Below are positions 17,797 to 27,183 of a stretch of DNA of 64,000 nt, one piece after another. The translations under genes and the position numbers were made by a program. Source of the DNA: an uncultured Phocaeicola sp. (GTDB lineage Bacteria; Bacteroidota; Bacteroidia; Bacteroidales; Bacteroidaceae); assembly GCA_944320135.1 (NCBI GenBank), contig CALUGI010000004.1, positions 62,001 through 126,000 of the forward strand. The letters run 5' to 3'. The notes under the pieces are model-generated. The model was not told the DNA's origin, made no database searches, and saw only the letters and a list, made by a program, of their open reading frames with translations. Each line of letters begins with the position of its first letter. Within the stretch, counting starts at the first letter, position 1.

Positions 17797-19026
17797 ATGG
17801 TATTGAACTACATCTGGATTGCCTTCTTCGCCTTGGCTTTCATTGTGGCGGCGGTACGCCTGCTCTTTTTCGGCGACACGGAGATTTTTCCCGCCGTCAT
17901 CAATTCGACATTCGACTCGTCGAAAACGGCCTTCGAAATCTCCATCGGTCTGACGGGCGTGCTCTCGCTCTGGTTAGGCATCATGAAGATAGGAGAAAAG
18001 GGAGGGGTAGTCAACATGCTCTCTCGCGCCTTGAGTCCGTTGTTCTGCAAGCTCTTCCCCGACATTCCCAAAGGACATCCCGTGACCGGGAGCATTTTCA
18101 TGAATCTTGCGGCCAACATGCTGGGACTTGACAATGCGGCCACTCCGCTCGGACTGAAAGCAATGGAGGGGCTGCAGGAGCTGAACCCGAAAAAAGACAC
18201 GGCAAGCAATCCGATGATCATGTTCCTCGTGCTCAACACATCGGGACTGACACTGATACCTATCAGCATCATGGTCTACCGCGCCCAACTCGGAGCCGCC
18301 CAACCGACCGACGTGTTCGTGCCGATTCTGCTTGCGACCTTCTTTTCCACTCTCGCCGGCATCATCGCGGTCAGCGTCTATCAGAGAATCAATCTGCTCA
18401 ACCGTACCGTCCTGCTTTTCCTCGGCGGAGCCAGCTTGTTCATCGCCTGCCTGATATTCTTTTTCAGCACTCTGTCGAGAGAGCAGATAGACATCTGGTC
18501 GACCACCATCGCCAACGTGCTTCTCTTCGGCATCATCATCAGCTTCATCTGGGCGGGAGCGCGGAAGAAAGTCAACGTGTATGACGCATTTGTGGAAGGG
18601 GCGAAGGAAGGGTTCGCCACCGCCGTCCGCATCATCCCTTATTTGGTGGCGATACTGGTCGCCATCGGCGTGTTCCGCGCTTCGGGGTGCATGGACTATC
18701 TGATTCAGGGAATCGCCCGATTGGTGGAACTGTGCGGAATAGACAGCGAATTTGTAGGGGCGCTTCCGACCGCCCTCATGAAGCCGTTGAGCGGAAGCGG
18801 GGCGAGGGGACTGATGGTGGATGCCATGAGCACCTACGGGGCCGACTCGTTCGTGGGCCGTCTGTCATGCGTTTTCCAAGGCTCCACCGACACCACGTTC
18901 TACATCCTTGCGGTGTACTTCGGAAGCGTCGGCATCTCGCGTATGCGCCACTCCATCCCCTGCGGCCTGCTGGCAGACTTGGCAGGAGTCATCGCCTCGA
19001 TATTCATCTGCTATTTATTCTTTTAA
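17797..19026 (+). CDS. Fused SpmA-SpmB nucleoside-recognition (Gate) domain membrane protein
   Basis: About 409 residues with around ten hydrophobic segments. Two Gate/nucleoside-recognition domains are joined: an SpmA-like half (about residues 35-200, with NLAANMLGLDNAATPLG) and an SpmB-like half (about 240-405, with VFQGSTDTTFYILAVYFGS). In Bacillus the separate SpmA and SpmB act in spore core dehydration. Bacteroidota do not sporulate, so the role here is unknown, perhaps small-molecule transport. The ATG at 17797 follows a TACCTTTG promoter; ybeY follows by 15 nt in the same unit. Confidence 0.85.
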   Translation: MVLNYIWIAFFALAFIVAAVRLLFFGDTEIFPAVINSTFDSSKTAFEISIGLTGVLSLWLGIMKIGEKGGVVNMLSRALSPLFCKLFPDIPKGHPVTGSIFMNLAANMLGLDNAATPLGLKAMEGLQELNPKKDTASNPMIMFLVLNTSGLTLIPISIMVYRAQLGAAQPTDVFVPILLATFFSTLAGIIAVSVYQRINLLNRTVLLFLGGASLFIACLIFFFSTLSREQIDIWSTTIANVLLFGIIISFIWAGARKKVNVYDAFVEGAKEGFATAVRIIPYLVAILVAIGVFRASGCMDYLIQGIARLVELCGIDSEFVGALPTALMKPLSGSGARGLMVDAMSTYGADSFVGRLSCVFQGSTDTTFYILAVYFGSVGISRMRHSIPCGLLADLAGVIASIFICYLFF

Positions 19027-19041
19027 AATACACGTGACACC

Positions 19042-19470
19042 ATGATTACTTATCAGACCGAAGGGGTAGAAATGCCCAACATCAGGAAAACGGAGACCAC
19101 GGCATGGATAAAGGCCGTCGCCGAAACTTACGGAAAACGCACGGGAGACGTAGCCTACATCTTCTGCTCGGACGAGAAGATATTGGAAGTGAACCGCCAA
19201 TACCTGCAGCACGACTATTACACGGACATCATCACGTTCGACTATACGGAGGGCAACCGCATTTCGGGCGACCTGTTCATCAGCCTCGATACGGTGCGCA
19301 CCAATGCCGAACAGTTCAACGCCCCCTACGACACGGAACTCCATCGCGTCATCATCCACGGCATCCTCCACCTCTGCGGCATCAACGACAAAGGGCCGGG
19401 AGAACGCGAAATTATGGAAGCGGCAGAAGATAAAGCCTTGGCCATGCTGGTTCAAATGCGGCAACGCTGA
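19042..19470 (+). CDS. ybeY: Endoribonuclease YbeY (16S rRNA maturation)
   Basis: A 142-residue metal-dependent RNase for 16S rRNA 3'-end processing and ribosome quality control. The fold and the motif HRVIIHGILHLCGINDKGPG are clear. The usual HGxLHLxGxDH places a third His as zinc ligand, but here an Asp is at that place (H-G-I-L-H-L-C-G-I-N-D). I recall other Bacteroidota sequences with Asp there too, so this is probably a clade feature rather than damage. Lies 15 nt after the SpmAB gene. Confidence 0.9.
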   Translation: MITYQTEGVEMPNIRKTETTAWIKAVAETYGKRTGDVAYIFCSDEKILEVNRQYLQHDYYTDIITFDYTEGNRISGDLFISLDTVRTNAEQFNAPYDTELHRVIIHGILHLCGINDKGPGEREIMEAAEDKALAMLVQMRQR

Positions 19471-19543
19471 TTCCGTTTAATTATACCAATCGTTATTTAC
19501 TCTAAAAATTCATAACAAGCCATTGTTCCCATACTTTTTTTAC

Positions 19544-19551
19544 TATATTTG
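19544..19551 (+). promoter_or_regulatory. -7 promoter element of the secreted protein gene
   Basis: TATATTTG, 27 nt before the ATG. An ATTG about 18 nt upstream may act as the -33 element. Confidence 0.5.
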
Positions 19552-19578
19552 TGACATATAAGAAAATAATGAACAAAT

Positions 19579-20244
19579 ATGAAAAAGACATTGGTATTAA
19601 CTGCATTGGCTTTCCTCGCAATGGGGATGAATGCCCAAAGCCTGATCAAGAACGGCAATTTCGACACTCCGGTAGACAGCAAAACGTATGAATCGATTCC
19701 CGCAACGACAGATTGGTTTATACTCGACAAGACAGGAGGCGCAACGACCATCACCGCTGTAACGGACGACGAGAAGCACGGAAACGCCGTTCAAATAGAA
19801 AACACGAGCAACAACACCTGGTATCAGGCTTTCCTTGCGCAGCGTGTGGAAGGAGCTGAAAAAGGCGTGTACACTCTGTCGTTCGAAGCCAAAGCACTTA
19901 CCGAAGGCGCTCAGGTGCGCTTCTTCCTCCGCGATGCGAAGAAGAACATTTTCATCATGAGAGAAGGATTCGACATTACGGACGAAAGTACAAAAAGCCA
20001 GTCGGCCACTGCATTCAGCCGCGTCATCAACAAACCGGGAAAATGGATGAAAGTGACGGCGAAGTTCGACTTGTCCAAAACAGTAGATAATTTCTCCAGC
20101 GTGAAAGGCGTAGAATCCAAAGGAGGCACAATCACCGTTGCGGACACTTCCGACGAAACATTGAATAACCTGATTGTAGGCATCCAGCTTCAGAAGAAAA
20201 ACTCAAAGATGATTATCGACAACGTAACTCTAACAAAGAAATAA
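19579..20244 (+). CDS. Secreted carbohydrate-binding-module-like protein
   Basis: A 221-residue protein with a signal peptide (MKKTLVLTALAFLAMGMNAQ) and a single beta-rich domain. The pattern NGNFDTP, GVYTLSFEAKA and MIIDNVTLTKK at the end resembles jelly-roll CBM4/9-like folds, in which the last strand carries DNV. No catalytic motif is seen. It is monocistronic, with its own promoter and a hairpin downstream. The ligand is unknown. Confidence 0.7.
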   Translation: MKKTLVLTALAFLAMGMNAQSLIKNGNFDTPVDSKTYESIPATTDWFILDKTGGATTITAVTDDEKHGNAVQIENTSNNTWYQAFLAQRVEGAEKGVYTLSFEAKALTEGAQVRFFLRDAKKNIFIMREGFDITDESTKSQSATAFSRVINKPGKWMKVTAKFDLSKTVDNFSSVKGVESKGGTITVADTSDETLNNLIVGIQLQKKNSKMIIDNVTLTKK

Positions 20245-20276
20245 CAAAGGAAATATATCAAGTATCAAACTGCCAA

Positions 20277-20320
20277 ATGACATGTATGAAGGGACTTCCG
20301 TTTATACATGTCATTCTTGT
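20277..20320 (+). terminator. Terminator after the secreted protein gene
   Basis: ATGACATGTAT (20277-20287) pairs perfectly with ATACATGTCAT (20304-20314), followed by a T-rich tract. Confidence 0.65.
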
Positions 20321-20484
20321 TTGTGACTTCTCTGCGGAGAGCATACACAATCGCTTTACACTCTCCTTTCAGAATCCAACTTCAAGAACCATAAAATTCC
20401 GTTAAACAGCAAAAGGAATTTGCTTTTTAACTGATAAAATCGCTTTTTTGTATCAAACATCTATACAATTAATATCTAATTATT

Positions 20485-21300
20485 ATGGCAAACGAACTTT
20501 TTAACGTAAAAGACAAAGTGGTAGTGATAACCGGGGCAACCGGCGTACTTTGCAGAGGAATATCCAAATACCTTGCCGAACAAGGCGCTGTCATCATCGC
20601 CCTCGGACGCAAAGAAGAAGTGGGAAATGCTTTAGTGGAAGAAATCAAAGCGCAAGGCGGAGAAGCTCTGTTCCTGAAAACGGATGTAATGGACAGAGAA
20701 GCCCTGGAAGCCGACAAAAAAACAATCATAGACAAATACGGACGCATTGACGTGCTGCTGAACGGAGCGGGCGGAAATATGGCCGGAGCGATTATCCCCC
20801 CCGACAAGACATTCTTCGATCTTGATATCGATGCGTTCAGAAAGGTGGTCGACCTGAACCTTTTCGGCACCGTGCTCCCGACAACCGTATTTGCCTCGGC
20901 GATGGTGGAACAGAAGAAAGGTGTAATCGTGAACTTCTGCTCCGAGTCGGCATTCCGTCCGTTGACCCGCGTAGTAGGATACAGCGCCGCCAAAGCAGCC
21001 ATCGCCAACTATACGAAATACATGGCCATCGAAATGGCGACAAAGTTTGGGGAAGGCATCCGAGTCAATGCCATCGCTCCGGGTTTCTTCCTTACCGAAC
21101 AGAACCGCACGCTGATGACCAATCCCGACGGCACGCCGACAGCACGCATGAAATCCGTCATCGCGCATACTCCTTACGGCCGCTTCGGCACTCCGGAGGA
21201 ACTGTACGGAACCATTCACTACCTCATCAGCGACGCTTCCAGTTTCGTGACCGGTTCGGTTGTTGTCGTTGACGGAGGATTCGATTCTTTCTGCATCTAA
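20485..21300 (+). CDS. SDR-family D-mannonate oxidoreductase
   Basis: A 271-residue short-chain dehydrogenase. The Rossmann glycine motif is [17 protein letters not shown]-type LNGAGGN follows, and the catalytic Tyr-Lys pair is in [17 protein letters not shown]. It lies 14 nt before uxuA, and in Bacteroides such SDR proteins replace UxuB to interconvert fructuronate and mannonate. That substrate assignment rests on context. An AT-rich leader precedes it; no exact -7 box was seen. Confidence 0.87.
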   Translation: MANELFNVKDKVVVITGATGVLCRGISKYLAEQGAVIIALGRKEEVGNALVEEIKAQGGEALFLKTDVMDREALEADKKTIIDKYGRIDVLLNGAGGNMAGAIIPPDKTFFDLDIDAFRKVVDLNLFGTVLPTTVFASAMVEQKKGVIVNFCSESAFRPLTRVVGYSAAKAAIANYTKYMAIEMATKFGEGIRVNAIAPGFFLTEQNRTLMTNPDGTPTARMKSVIAHTPYGRFGTPEELYGTIHYLISDASSFVTGSVVVVDGGFDSFCI

Positions 21301-21314
21301 TCCATTGCCAAGCT

Positions 21315-22493
21315 ATGATATACCTATGTGAACAGACATGGCGCTGGTACGGCCCGAACGATCCGGTGACTTTATGGGATATCAAACAAGCCGGAGCAAC
21401 CGGCATTGTGAATGCCTTGCACCATATTCCAAACGGTGAAGTATGGACCGTAGAAGAAATCATGAAGCGCAAGCAGACGATTGAAGAAGCAGGGCTGAAA
21501 TGGAGCGTGGTAGAAAGCGTGCCGGTGCATGAACACATCAAAACGCAGACGGGCAACTTCATGCACTACATCGAAAACTACAAGCAGTCGCTCCGCAATC
21601 TGGCCCAGTGCGGCATCACAATCGTAACATACAACTTCATGCCCGTGCTCGACTGGACACGCACCGACTTAGCTTATACGCTTCCTGACGGCTCCAAGGC
21701 CCTTCGCTTCGAACGTGCGGCTTTCATTGCTTTCGACTTGTTCATACTGAAACGTCCGAATGCTGAGAAAGATTATACGAACGAAGAAATTGCCAAGGCT
21801 AAAGCGCGTTACGAACAGATGGACGAAGCGGAAATTCACCGTCTCACACGCAATATGATAGCCGGACTTCCGGGTTCGGAAGAAAGTTTTACCCTCGAAC
21901 AGTTCCAGCATGAACTTGACCGATATAAGGACATTGATGCAGAAAAGCTGCGTGAGAACCTGATTTTCTTCCTGAAACAGATTTGTCCGGTGGCAGACGA
22001 AGTGGGTGTAAAACTGGTAATCCATCCTGACGACCCGCCTCAACCGATATTAGGACTGCCGCGTATCATGAGCACGGAAGAAGATTTCCGTAAACTGGTA
22101 GAAGCCGTACCCAACGAATCGAACGGCCTATGCCTGTGTACAGGTTCGTTAGGCGTAAGTGCAGCAAATGATTTGCCTGGCATGATGGAACGCTGGGGAG
22201 ACCGTATCAATTTCGTACATCTGCGCAGTACCCAACGGGATGCGGAAGGAAACTTTTATGAGGCTAACCATTTGGAAGGCGATGTGGACATGTATCACGT
22301 AATGAAGAACTTCCTTTTGATGCAGCAACGACGCAAAATATCTATTCCAATGCGTCCCGACCACGGACACCAGATGATTGACGATTTGCACAAAAAGACG
22401 AATCCCGGCTACTCTTGCTTAGGCCGGATGAGAGGACTGGCAGAACTAAGAGGACTTGAAATGGGAATCGCCCAATCAATAATGGCGGAATAA
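21315..22493 (+). CDS. uxuA: Mannonate dehydratase
   Basis: A 392-residue TIM-barrel enzyme converting D-mannonate to 2-keto-3-deoxygluconate in glucuronate catabolism. [18 protein letters not shown], the metal-binding region [23 protein letters not shown], and the C-terminal MRPDHGHQM are typical. Length matches. It is the second gene of the uxu operon and ends at a strong hairpin (22517-22552). Confidence 0.95.
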   Translation: MIYLCEQTWRWYGPNDPVTLWDIKQAGATGIVNALHHIPNGEVWTVEEIMKRKQTIEEAGLKWSVVESVPVHEHIKTQTGNFMHYIENYKQSLRNLAQCGITIVTYNFMPVLDWTRTDLAYTLPDGSKALRFERAAFIAFDLFILKRPNAEKDYTNEEIAKAKARYEQMDEAEIHRLTRNMIAGLPGSEESFTLEQFQHELDRYKDIDAEKLRENLIFFLKQICPVADEVGVKLVIHPDDPPQPILGLPRIMSTEEDFRKLVEAVPNESNGLCLCTGSLGVSAANDLPGMMERWGDRINFVHLRSTQRDAEGNFYEANHLEGDVDMYHVMKNFLLMQQRRKISIPMRPDHGHQMIDDLHKKTNPGYSCLGRMRGLAELRGLEMGIAQSIMAE

Positions 22494-22516
22494 CAGTATC
22501 TTCTGCGGTTCTAATA

Positions 22517-22556
22517 AAGGCTGTCTCAACACATGAAGATTGAGGCAGCCTTCTTT
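22517..22556 (+). terminator. Terminator of the uxu operon
   Basis: AAGGCTGTCTCAA (22517-22529) pairs with TTGAGGCAGCCTT (22540-22552) with one wobble; T-rich tail. Confidence 0.7.
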
Positions 22557-22663
22557 ATCATAGGGATATTCTGCAAGTAACGTAAGCGTGACATAAAAAA
22601 GAGACATGCAAGTTGCCCGTCATTGACAAAATTCACACCAATGGCAGGTTCCTTTGCAAAGAA

Positions 22664-22744
22664 CTATATACAACGATAGCCGACAAAGAATTGGCAATAA
22701 AATTGTTGAGAGCAACCCGGCGACGGAGCATCCGGCAATACAAA
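22664..22744 (+). pseudogene. Possible nitroreductase relic
   Basis: In one frame the segment reads KELAIKLLRATRRRSIRQYK, which resembles the start of an FMN nitroreductase (compare TRRSIRQYKP in the gene at 9302-9952). Over 24 nt (22721-22744) it matches that gene at 21 positions. Similarity stops at 22744, next to the terminator of the small RNA candidate. No intact gene remains. Confidence 0.35.
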
Positions 22745-22745
22745 A

Positions 22746-22815
22746 TGAAAAAGGGAGACCGCCGTCTCCCAAAGATTAACTACTTTTGTATTGTCTATGT
22801 ACAAGCACTTAACCC
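22746..22815 (-). ncRNA. Candidate small RNA, about 70 nt
   Basis: In a 478-bp gene-free gap, the minus strand carries a -7 box TACCTTTG (22821-22828) and, about 60 nt on, a textbook intrinsic terminator (GGGAGAC, 4-nt loop, GTCTCCC, T5). Between them a short hairpin TTGTA/TACAA can form, and no credible reading frame exists. This is the layout of a stand-alone small RNA. Target unknown. Confidence 0.5.
22748..22770 (-). terminator. Intrinsic terminator of the small RNA candidate
   Basis: GGGAGAC (22753-22759) and GTCTCCC (22764-22770) form a perfect 7-bp stem. On the minus strand five T follow. Confidence 0.65.
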
Positions 22816-22820
22816 GTGAG

Positions 22821-22828
22821 CAAAGGTA
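22821..22828 (-). promoter_or_regulatory. -7 element of the small RNA candidate
   Basis: Minus strand TACCTTTG. A TTTCG about 18 nt upstream could be the -33 region. Confidence 0.5.
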
Positions 22829-22845
22829 CGAATTTATCTGGAAAA

Positions 22846-22890
22846 ACGAAAGGGCGAGACGCCGGAAACACGCCGGTTGATTTTCCAAAA
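22846..22890. repeat. Repeat fragment (copy 5)
   Basis: GAAAGGGCGAGACGCC followed by GGAAACACGCCGGTTGATTT, about two degenerate units between two divergent promoters. Confidence 0.4.
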
Positions 22891-22936
22891 ATAATAAAAA
22901 AAAGCATATCCGCAGCTTTTCTTCCAATATATATTG

Positions 22937-22944
22937 TAAATTTG
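22937..22944 (+). promoter_or_regulatory. -7 promoter element of the Ca2+ ATPase operon
   Basis: TAAATTTG, 27 nt before the ATG. Confidence 0.55.
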
Positions 22945-22971
22945 CACCGCTAATGTTTAATTTTCAGATAT

Positions 22972-25620
22972 ATGTCATCAAAACCCAACGAACCGCATCT
23001 TGCAGGGCTTACTGACCAGGAGGTCCTCAAAAGCCGCGAACAGCACGGAGTAAACCTGCTTACTCCCCCCAAGCGCCCTTCTATCTGGAAACTCTACCTT
23101 GAAAAATTTCAAGACCCTGTCATAAGAGTACTGCTTGTTGCCGCTGTTTTTTCTCTGATTATCTCTGTCATCGAAAACGAATACGCTGAAACTATCGGCA
23201 TATTCTTCGCTATTTTCCTCGCCACAGGCATCGGATTCTATTTTGAATATGATGCGAACAAAAAGTTCGATCTGCTGAATGCGGTAAACGAAGAAACTCC
23301 TGTAACGGTTATTCGCAACGGAAAAGTTCGCGAAATCCCGCGCAAGGATGTGGTAGTCGGCGACATCGTTATTCTGAATACGGGCGAAGAGGTGCCCGCT
23401 GACGGCACACTGGTAGAGGCGGTCTCGCTTCAAGTCAACGAATCGAGCCTGACCGGAGAACTAATGGTAAACAAAACGGTTGACAAAGCGCACTTCGATG
23501 AAGAAGCCACCTATCCCTCCAATACCGTAATGCGGGGAACAACCATAACCGACGGGCACGGAATCATGCGGGTTGACCGTGTGGGTGACGCAACAGAGAT
23601 TGGCAAAGTAGCACGTCAGGCCACCGAACAGAGCCAGGAACAGACCCCACTGAACATCCAGCTCAGCAAACTGGCAAGTCTGATCGGGAAAGCCGGATTC
23701 ACTATCGCCGCCCTTACCTTTATTATATTTACAGGAAAAGACTTGTACGCTTACCTTAGTGCCAATGTTGTAAGCGACTGGCACCAATGGATCGATATTG
23801 CGCGCATCGTCCTCAAATATTTCATGATGGCCGTCACGCTGATTGTGGTAGCCGTACCGGAAGGACTTCCGATGAGCGTCACGCTGAGCTTGGCACTGAA
23901 CATGCGCCGTATGCTGAAGACGAACAACCTTGTGCGCAAAATGCACGCTTGCGAAACAATGGGCGCCATCACGGTTATCTGTACGGACAAAACCGGCACG
24001 CTGACCCAGAACCTGATGCAGGTGTACGAAGCGAAACTTGACGAGAGCAACCCCGACCTGATAGCGGAAGGCATCGCGGCCAACTCTACTGCATTCCTTG
24101 AAGAAAAAGGTGAAGGAGAAAAGCCGTCGGGTGTAGGGAACCCCACAGAAGTAGCCTTGCTGCTTTGGTTGAACGGAAAAGGAAAGAACTATGTTGAACT
24201 GCGCGAAAATGCAAAAGTCGTCAACCAGCTCACCTTCTCCACCGAACGGAAATATATGGCTACATTAGTCGACTCTCCAATCCAAAAGAAACGGATATTA
24301 TATATAAAAGGCGCGCCCGAAATCGTAATGGGCAAATGCAACCTCGGCAAGGAAGATGTTGCAAAAAACAACGAGCAACTGCTCGCCTACCAGAACAAGG
24401 CCATGCGTACACTGGGACTTGCCTATAAATATGTAAGCGAAAGCGAGACGGCCGATTGCGCCGAACTGGTAAATCAAGGCGGAATGACATTCTTGGGAAT
24501 CTTTGCCATCAGCGACCCGATACGCCCGGATGTCCCCGATGCAGTGAAACGTTGCCAGTCGGCCGGAATCGGCATCAAGATTGTGACGGGCGACACTCCG
24601 GGAACAGCAACGGAAATAGCGCGTCAAATCGGCCTGTGGAAACCGGAAGATACGGAACGCAACCGAATCACAGGCGTAGAGTTCGAAGCGTTGAGCGATG
24701 AAGAGGCACTCGACCGGGTGCTCGACATAAAGGTAATGAGCCGTGCCCGTCCGATGGACAAGCAACGTCTGGTACAGCTTCTCCAGAAGAAAGGAGCCGT
24801 GGTAGCCGTTACCGGAGACGGCACGAACGACGCTCCTGCACTGAATCATGCACAAGTGGGCTTGTCAATGGGAACGGGAACTTCGGTTGCCAAGGAAGCC
24901 AGCGACATCACACTGCTCGACGACTCGTTCAACAGCATTGCCACGGCGGTAATGTGGGGGCGTTCGCTCTACAAAAACATCCAGCGCTTCATCGTGTTCC
25001 AGCTCACCATCAATGTAGTGGCTCTGCTGAGCGTGCTTTTCGGCGCATTCTTCGGCACATCGCTTCCGCTCACCGTAACGCAAATGCTTTGGGTGAACCT
25101 GATTATGGATACGTTTGCGGCTATGGCGCTGGCATCCATCTCGCCGAGCATGGACGTAATGAACGAGAAGCCGCGCAAACGGACAGACTTCATCATCACT
25201 CCTGCCATGCGAAACAACATTCTCGGAGTGGGGCTCGGATTCCTCGTTATCCTGATGGGACTTCTCTACTACTTCAAAACGATGCCGGGAAGCATAGACC
25301 TTTCGACCGGAGAGATGGACGTGCATTACCTGACCATCTTCTTCACCATCTTCGTGATGCTGCAGTTCTGGAACCTGTTCAACGCAAGCGTATTCGGCAC
25401 GAACCATTCCATATTCCGCGATGCAAGCCACGCCCTGGGCATGCTCAGCGTGGCGTTAATCATTCTGGTCGGACAGCTCATCATCGTCACTTTTGGCGGA
25501 AAAGTCTTCCGGACTGAGCCTTTATCTCTGACCGAATGGCTGTACATCATCGGAGGCACATCGTTCGTGCTATGGATCGGTGAGATATGGCGGGGCGTCA
25601 AACGACTGAAGAAAAACTGA
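22972..25620 (+). CDS. Calcium-translocating P-type ATPase, PMCA type
   Basis: An 882-residue P2-type cation pump. It has an N-terminal actuator region with SSLTGEL, the phosphorylation motif ICTDKTGTLTQN (Asp near 339), the nucleotide-binding domain with KGAPE, and the hinge TGDGTNDAPAL. The M4 motif VAVPEGLPMSV and M6 NLIMDTFAAMALA fit a Ca2+ exporter with one transport site. About ten membrane segments are expected. It leads an operon with a HAD phosphatase (7-nt gap) and ribF. Confidence 0.92.
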   Translation: MSSKPNEPHLAGLTDQEVLKSREQHGVNLLTPPKRPSIWKLYLEKFQDPVIRVLLVAAVFSLIISVIENEYAETIGIFFAIFLATGIGFYFEYDANKKFDLLNAVNEETPVTVIRNGKVREIPRKDVVVGDIVILNTGEEVPADGTLVEAVSLQVNESSLTGELMVNKTVDKAHFDEEATYPSNTVMRGTTITDGHGIMRVDRVGDATEIGKVARQATEQSQEQTPLNIQLSKLASLIGKAGFTIAALTFIIFTGKDLYAYLSANVVSDWHQWIDIARIVLKYFMMAVTLIVVAVPEGLPMSVTLSLALNMRRMLKTNNLVRKMHACETMGAITVICTDKTGTLTQNLMQVYEAKLDESNPDLIAEGIAANSTAFLEEKGEGEKPSGVGNPTEVALLLWLNGKGKNYVELRENAKVVNQLTFSTERKYMATLVDSPIQKKRILYIKGAPEIVMGKCNLGKEDVAKNNEQLLAYQNKAMRTLGLAYKYVSESETADCAELVNQGGMTFLGIFAISDPIRPDVPDAVKRCQSAGIGIKIVTGDTPGTATEIARQIGLWKPEDTERNRITGVEFEALSDEEALDRVLDIKVMSRARPMDKQRLVQLLQKKGAVVAVTGDGTNDAPALNHAQVGLSMGTGTSVAKEASDITLLDDSFNSIATAVMWGRSLYKNIQRFIVFQLTINVVALLSVLFGAFFGTSLPLTVTQMLWVNLIMDTFAAMALASISPSMDVMNEKPRKRTDFIITPAMRNNILGVGLGFLVILMGLLYYFKTMPGSIDLSTGEMDVHYLTIFFTIFVMLQFWNLFNASVFGTNHSIFRDASHALGMLSVALIILVGQLIIVTFGGKVFRTEPLSLTEWLYIIGGTSFVLWIGEIWRGVKRLKKN

Positions 25621-25627
25621 CCGCACC

Positions 25628-26236
25628 ATGAGCCCGCAAATACGCAACATTATCTTCGACTGGGGAGGCGTGCTGATCGACCTCGATACGGAAGGCTGCA
25701 TCGAGGCCTTCAGACGGCTGGGAGCCGATGTAAAGGCCCTGCTCACAGGCACCAACGAGTTAGGCATATTCAGCGCATACGAATCAGGTGCGCTGGATAC
25801 TGCCGGTTTCCGTCAGGAAATCCGTCGGATTATCGGCAAAGAGGTCTCGGATGAAGAGATAGACAAAGCATGGAACACCCAATTGAAATCCATTCCTTCC
25901 GAGAAACTGGAACTCCTTTTGAGCTTGAAACCGCGCTATAACCTTTATTTGTTAAGCAACACCAACGAGCTTCACTGGCTCTGCGGCGCAAAGGCGTTCG
26001 ACTACAAAGGACACAAAGTCGAGGACTATTTCAAACAAATATTCCTTTCTTGCCGTATGCACCTTGCCAAACCGAATCCGCAGATATTCGTGACCGCACT
26101 TCGGGAAGCCGGGCTCAAGGCTGGCGAGACCCTCTTCATTGACGATGCTCCGGCAAATTGCCGGGCTGCCTCATCGGTCGGGCTTCATGTCTGCCATTAT
26201 GTGCCGGGCGATGACCTCGGCAAAGCATTTCTTTAA
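25628..26236 (+). CDS. HAD-superfamily hydrolase
   Basis: A 202-residue HAD subfamily IA phosphatase-like protein. Motif I is IIFDWGGVLIDLD, where the second Asp of DxD is replaced by Gly, as in several family members. Motif II is LLSNTNELHW, with a Lys in AKPNPQIF and motif III LFIDDAPANC. The substrate is unknown. It sits between the Ca2+ ATPase and ribF, so it could be a flavin-nucleotide or sugar phosphatase; that is inference from position only. Confidence 0.85.
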   Translation: MSPQIRNIIFDWGGVLIDLDTEGCIEAFRRLGADVKALLTGTNELGIFSAYESGALDTAGFRQEIRRIIGKEVSDEEIDKAWNTQLKSIPSEKLELLLSLKPRYNLYLLSNTNELHWLCGAKAFDYKGHKVEDYFKQIFLSCRMHLAKPNPQIFVTALREAGLKAGETLFIDDAPANCRAASSVGLHVCHYVPGDDLGKAFL

Positions 26237-26253
26237 AAGCGCGCCAGCAACAC

Positions 26254-27183
26254 ATGATACTGACAGACAGCACATACCACAAACTTCCTCCTTGCGCCGC
26301 TACCATCGGATGTTTTGACGGAGTTCATTGCGGGCATCAGTTCCTGATCCGACAGGTTTGCGAGACGGCGAAAGAGGAAGGACTGCATTCGATGCTGATT
26401 ACGTTCCCCGTACACCCCCGGCAGGTGATGCAGGACAGCTATCAGCCTCAACTGCTGTCGTGCCTGAAACAAAGAGAAGACTTGCTGGCCCGTTCAGGAG
26501 CCGACTACTGCATACTGCTTCCGTTCACGAAAGAGCTTTCACGGCTGACAGCCCGCGACTTCATGCGCCTGCTCCACGAACAATACCACGTGCAAACGTT
26601 GCTTGTCGGATACGACCACCGCTTCGGACACAACCGAAGCGAGAGTTTCGACGATTATTGCCGCTACGGGAAAGAATTAGGCATGAAAGTGGTTCGGGCA
26701 AAGGCTCTGACGGAAAACGGAACCAGCATCAGCTCGACGCATATCCGCAACCTGCTGAAAAGAGGGGAAATAGAACAGGCGAACCATTGTCTCGGCTATC
26801 CGTATTACATCAGCGGGACGGTTGTCGACGGATACAAAGTGGGCAGAAAATTAGGATTCCCCACGGCCAACCTCAAACCTTCATGCCCGGAAAAACTGAT
26901 TCCGGAAGCCGGCGTATATGCAGTGCATGTATATCTGGGCGAAACGTGCCGCAAAGGAATGCTGAACATCGGATGCCGCCCCACGCTGGGCAACGGCACG
27001 GAAACAAGCATCGAAGCGCACATCCTCGGCTTCAACGGAAACATCTATTACAAAGACATGAAAATAGAGTTCGTGCATCGCCTGCGCCCGGAAATGAAAT
27101 TCGGCTCTCTGGAAGAACTGACAGCACAATTGGAAAAAGACAAGGCCGCCGTAGAAAGGCTTCTCGCCGACCGGCCTCAATAA
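26254..27183 (+). CDS. ribF: Bifunctional riboflavin kinase / FAD synthetase
   Basis: A 309-residue enzyme making FMN and FAD from riboflavin. The N-terminal adenylyltransferase domain has TIGCFDGVHCGHQFLI and SSTHIRNLLKRGEIE (about residues 10-190). The C-terminal kinase has GRKLGFPTANL and a beta-barrel ending LRPEMKFGSLEELTAQ. There is no FMN riboswitch upstream; it is transcribed with the ATPase and HAD genes. A repeat array begins right after the stop. Confidence 0.94.
   Translation: MILTDSTYHKLPPCAATIGCFDGVHCGHQFLIRQVCETAKEEGLHSMLITFPVHPRQVMQDSYQPQLLSCLKQREDLLARSGADYCILLPFTKELSRLTARDFMRLLHEQYHVQTLLVGYDHRFGHNRSESFDDYCRYGKELGMKVVRAKALTENGTSISSTHIRNLLKRGEIEQANHCLGYPYYISGTVVDGYKVGRKLGFPTANLKPSCPEKLIPEAGVYAVHVYLGETCRKGMLNIGCRPTLGNGTETSIEAHILGFNGNIYYKDMKIEFVHRLRPEMKFGSLEELTAQLEKDKAAVERLLADRPQ

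Noticed and set aside
20405-20425. Short inverted repeat GCAAA/TTTGC upstream of the uxu operon
   Set aside because: Too short and AT-rich to call an operator without comparison.
22613-22819. 68-residue plus-strand frame
   Set aside because: No start context, ends inside the small RNA promoter region; only a short nitroreductase-like piece is meaningful.
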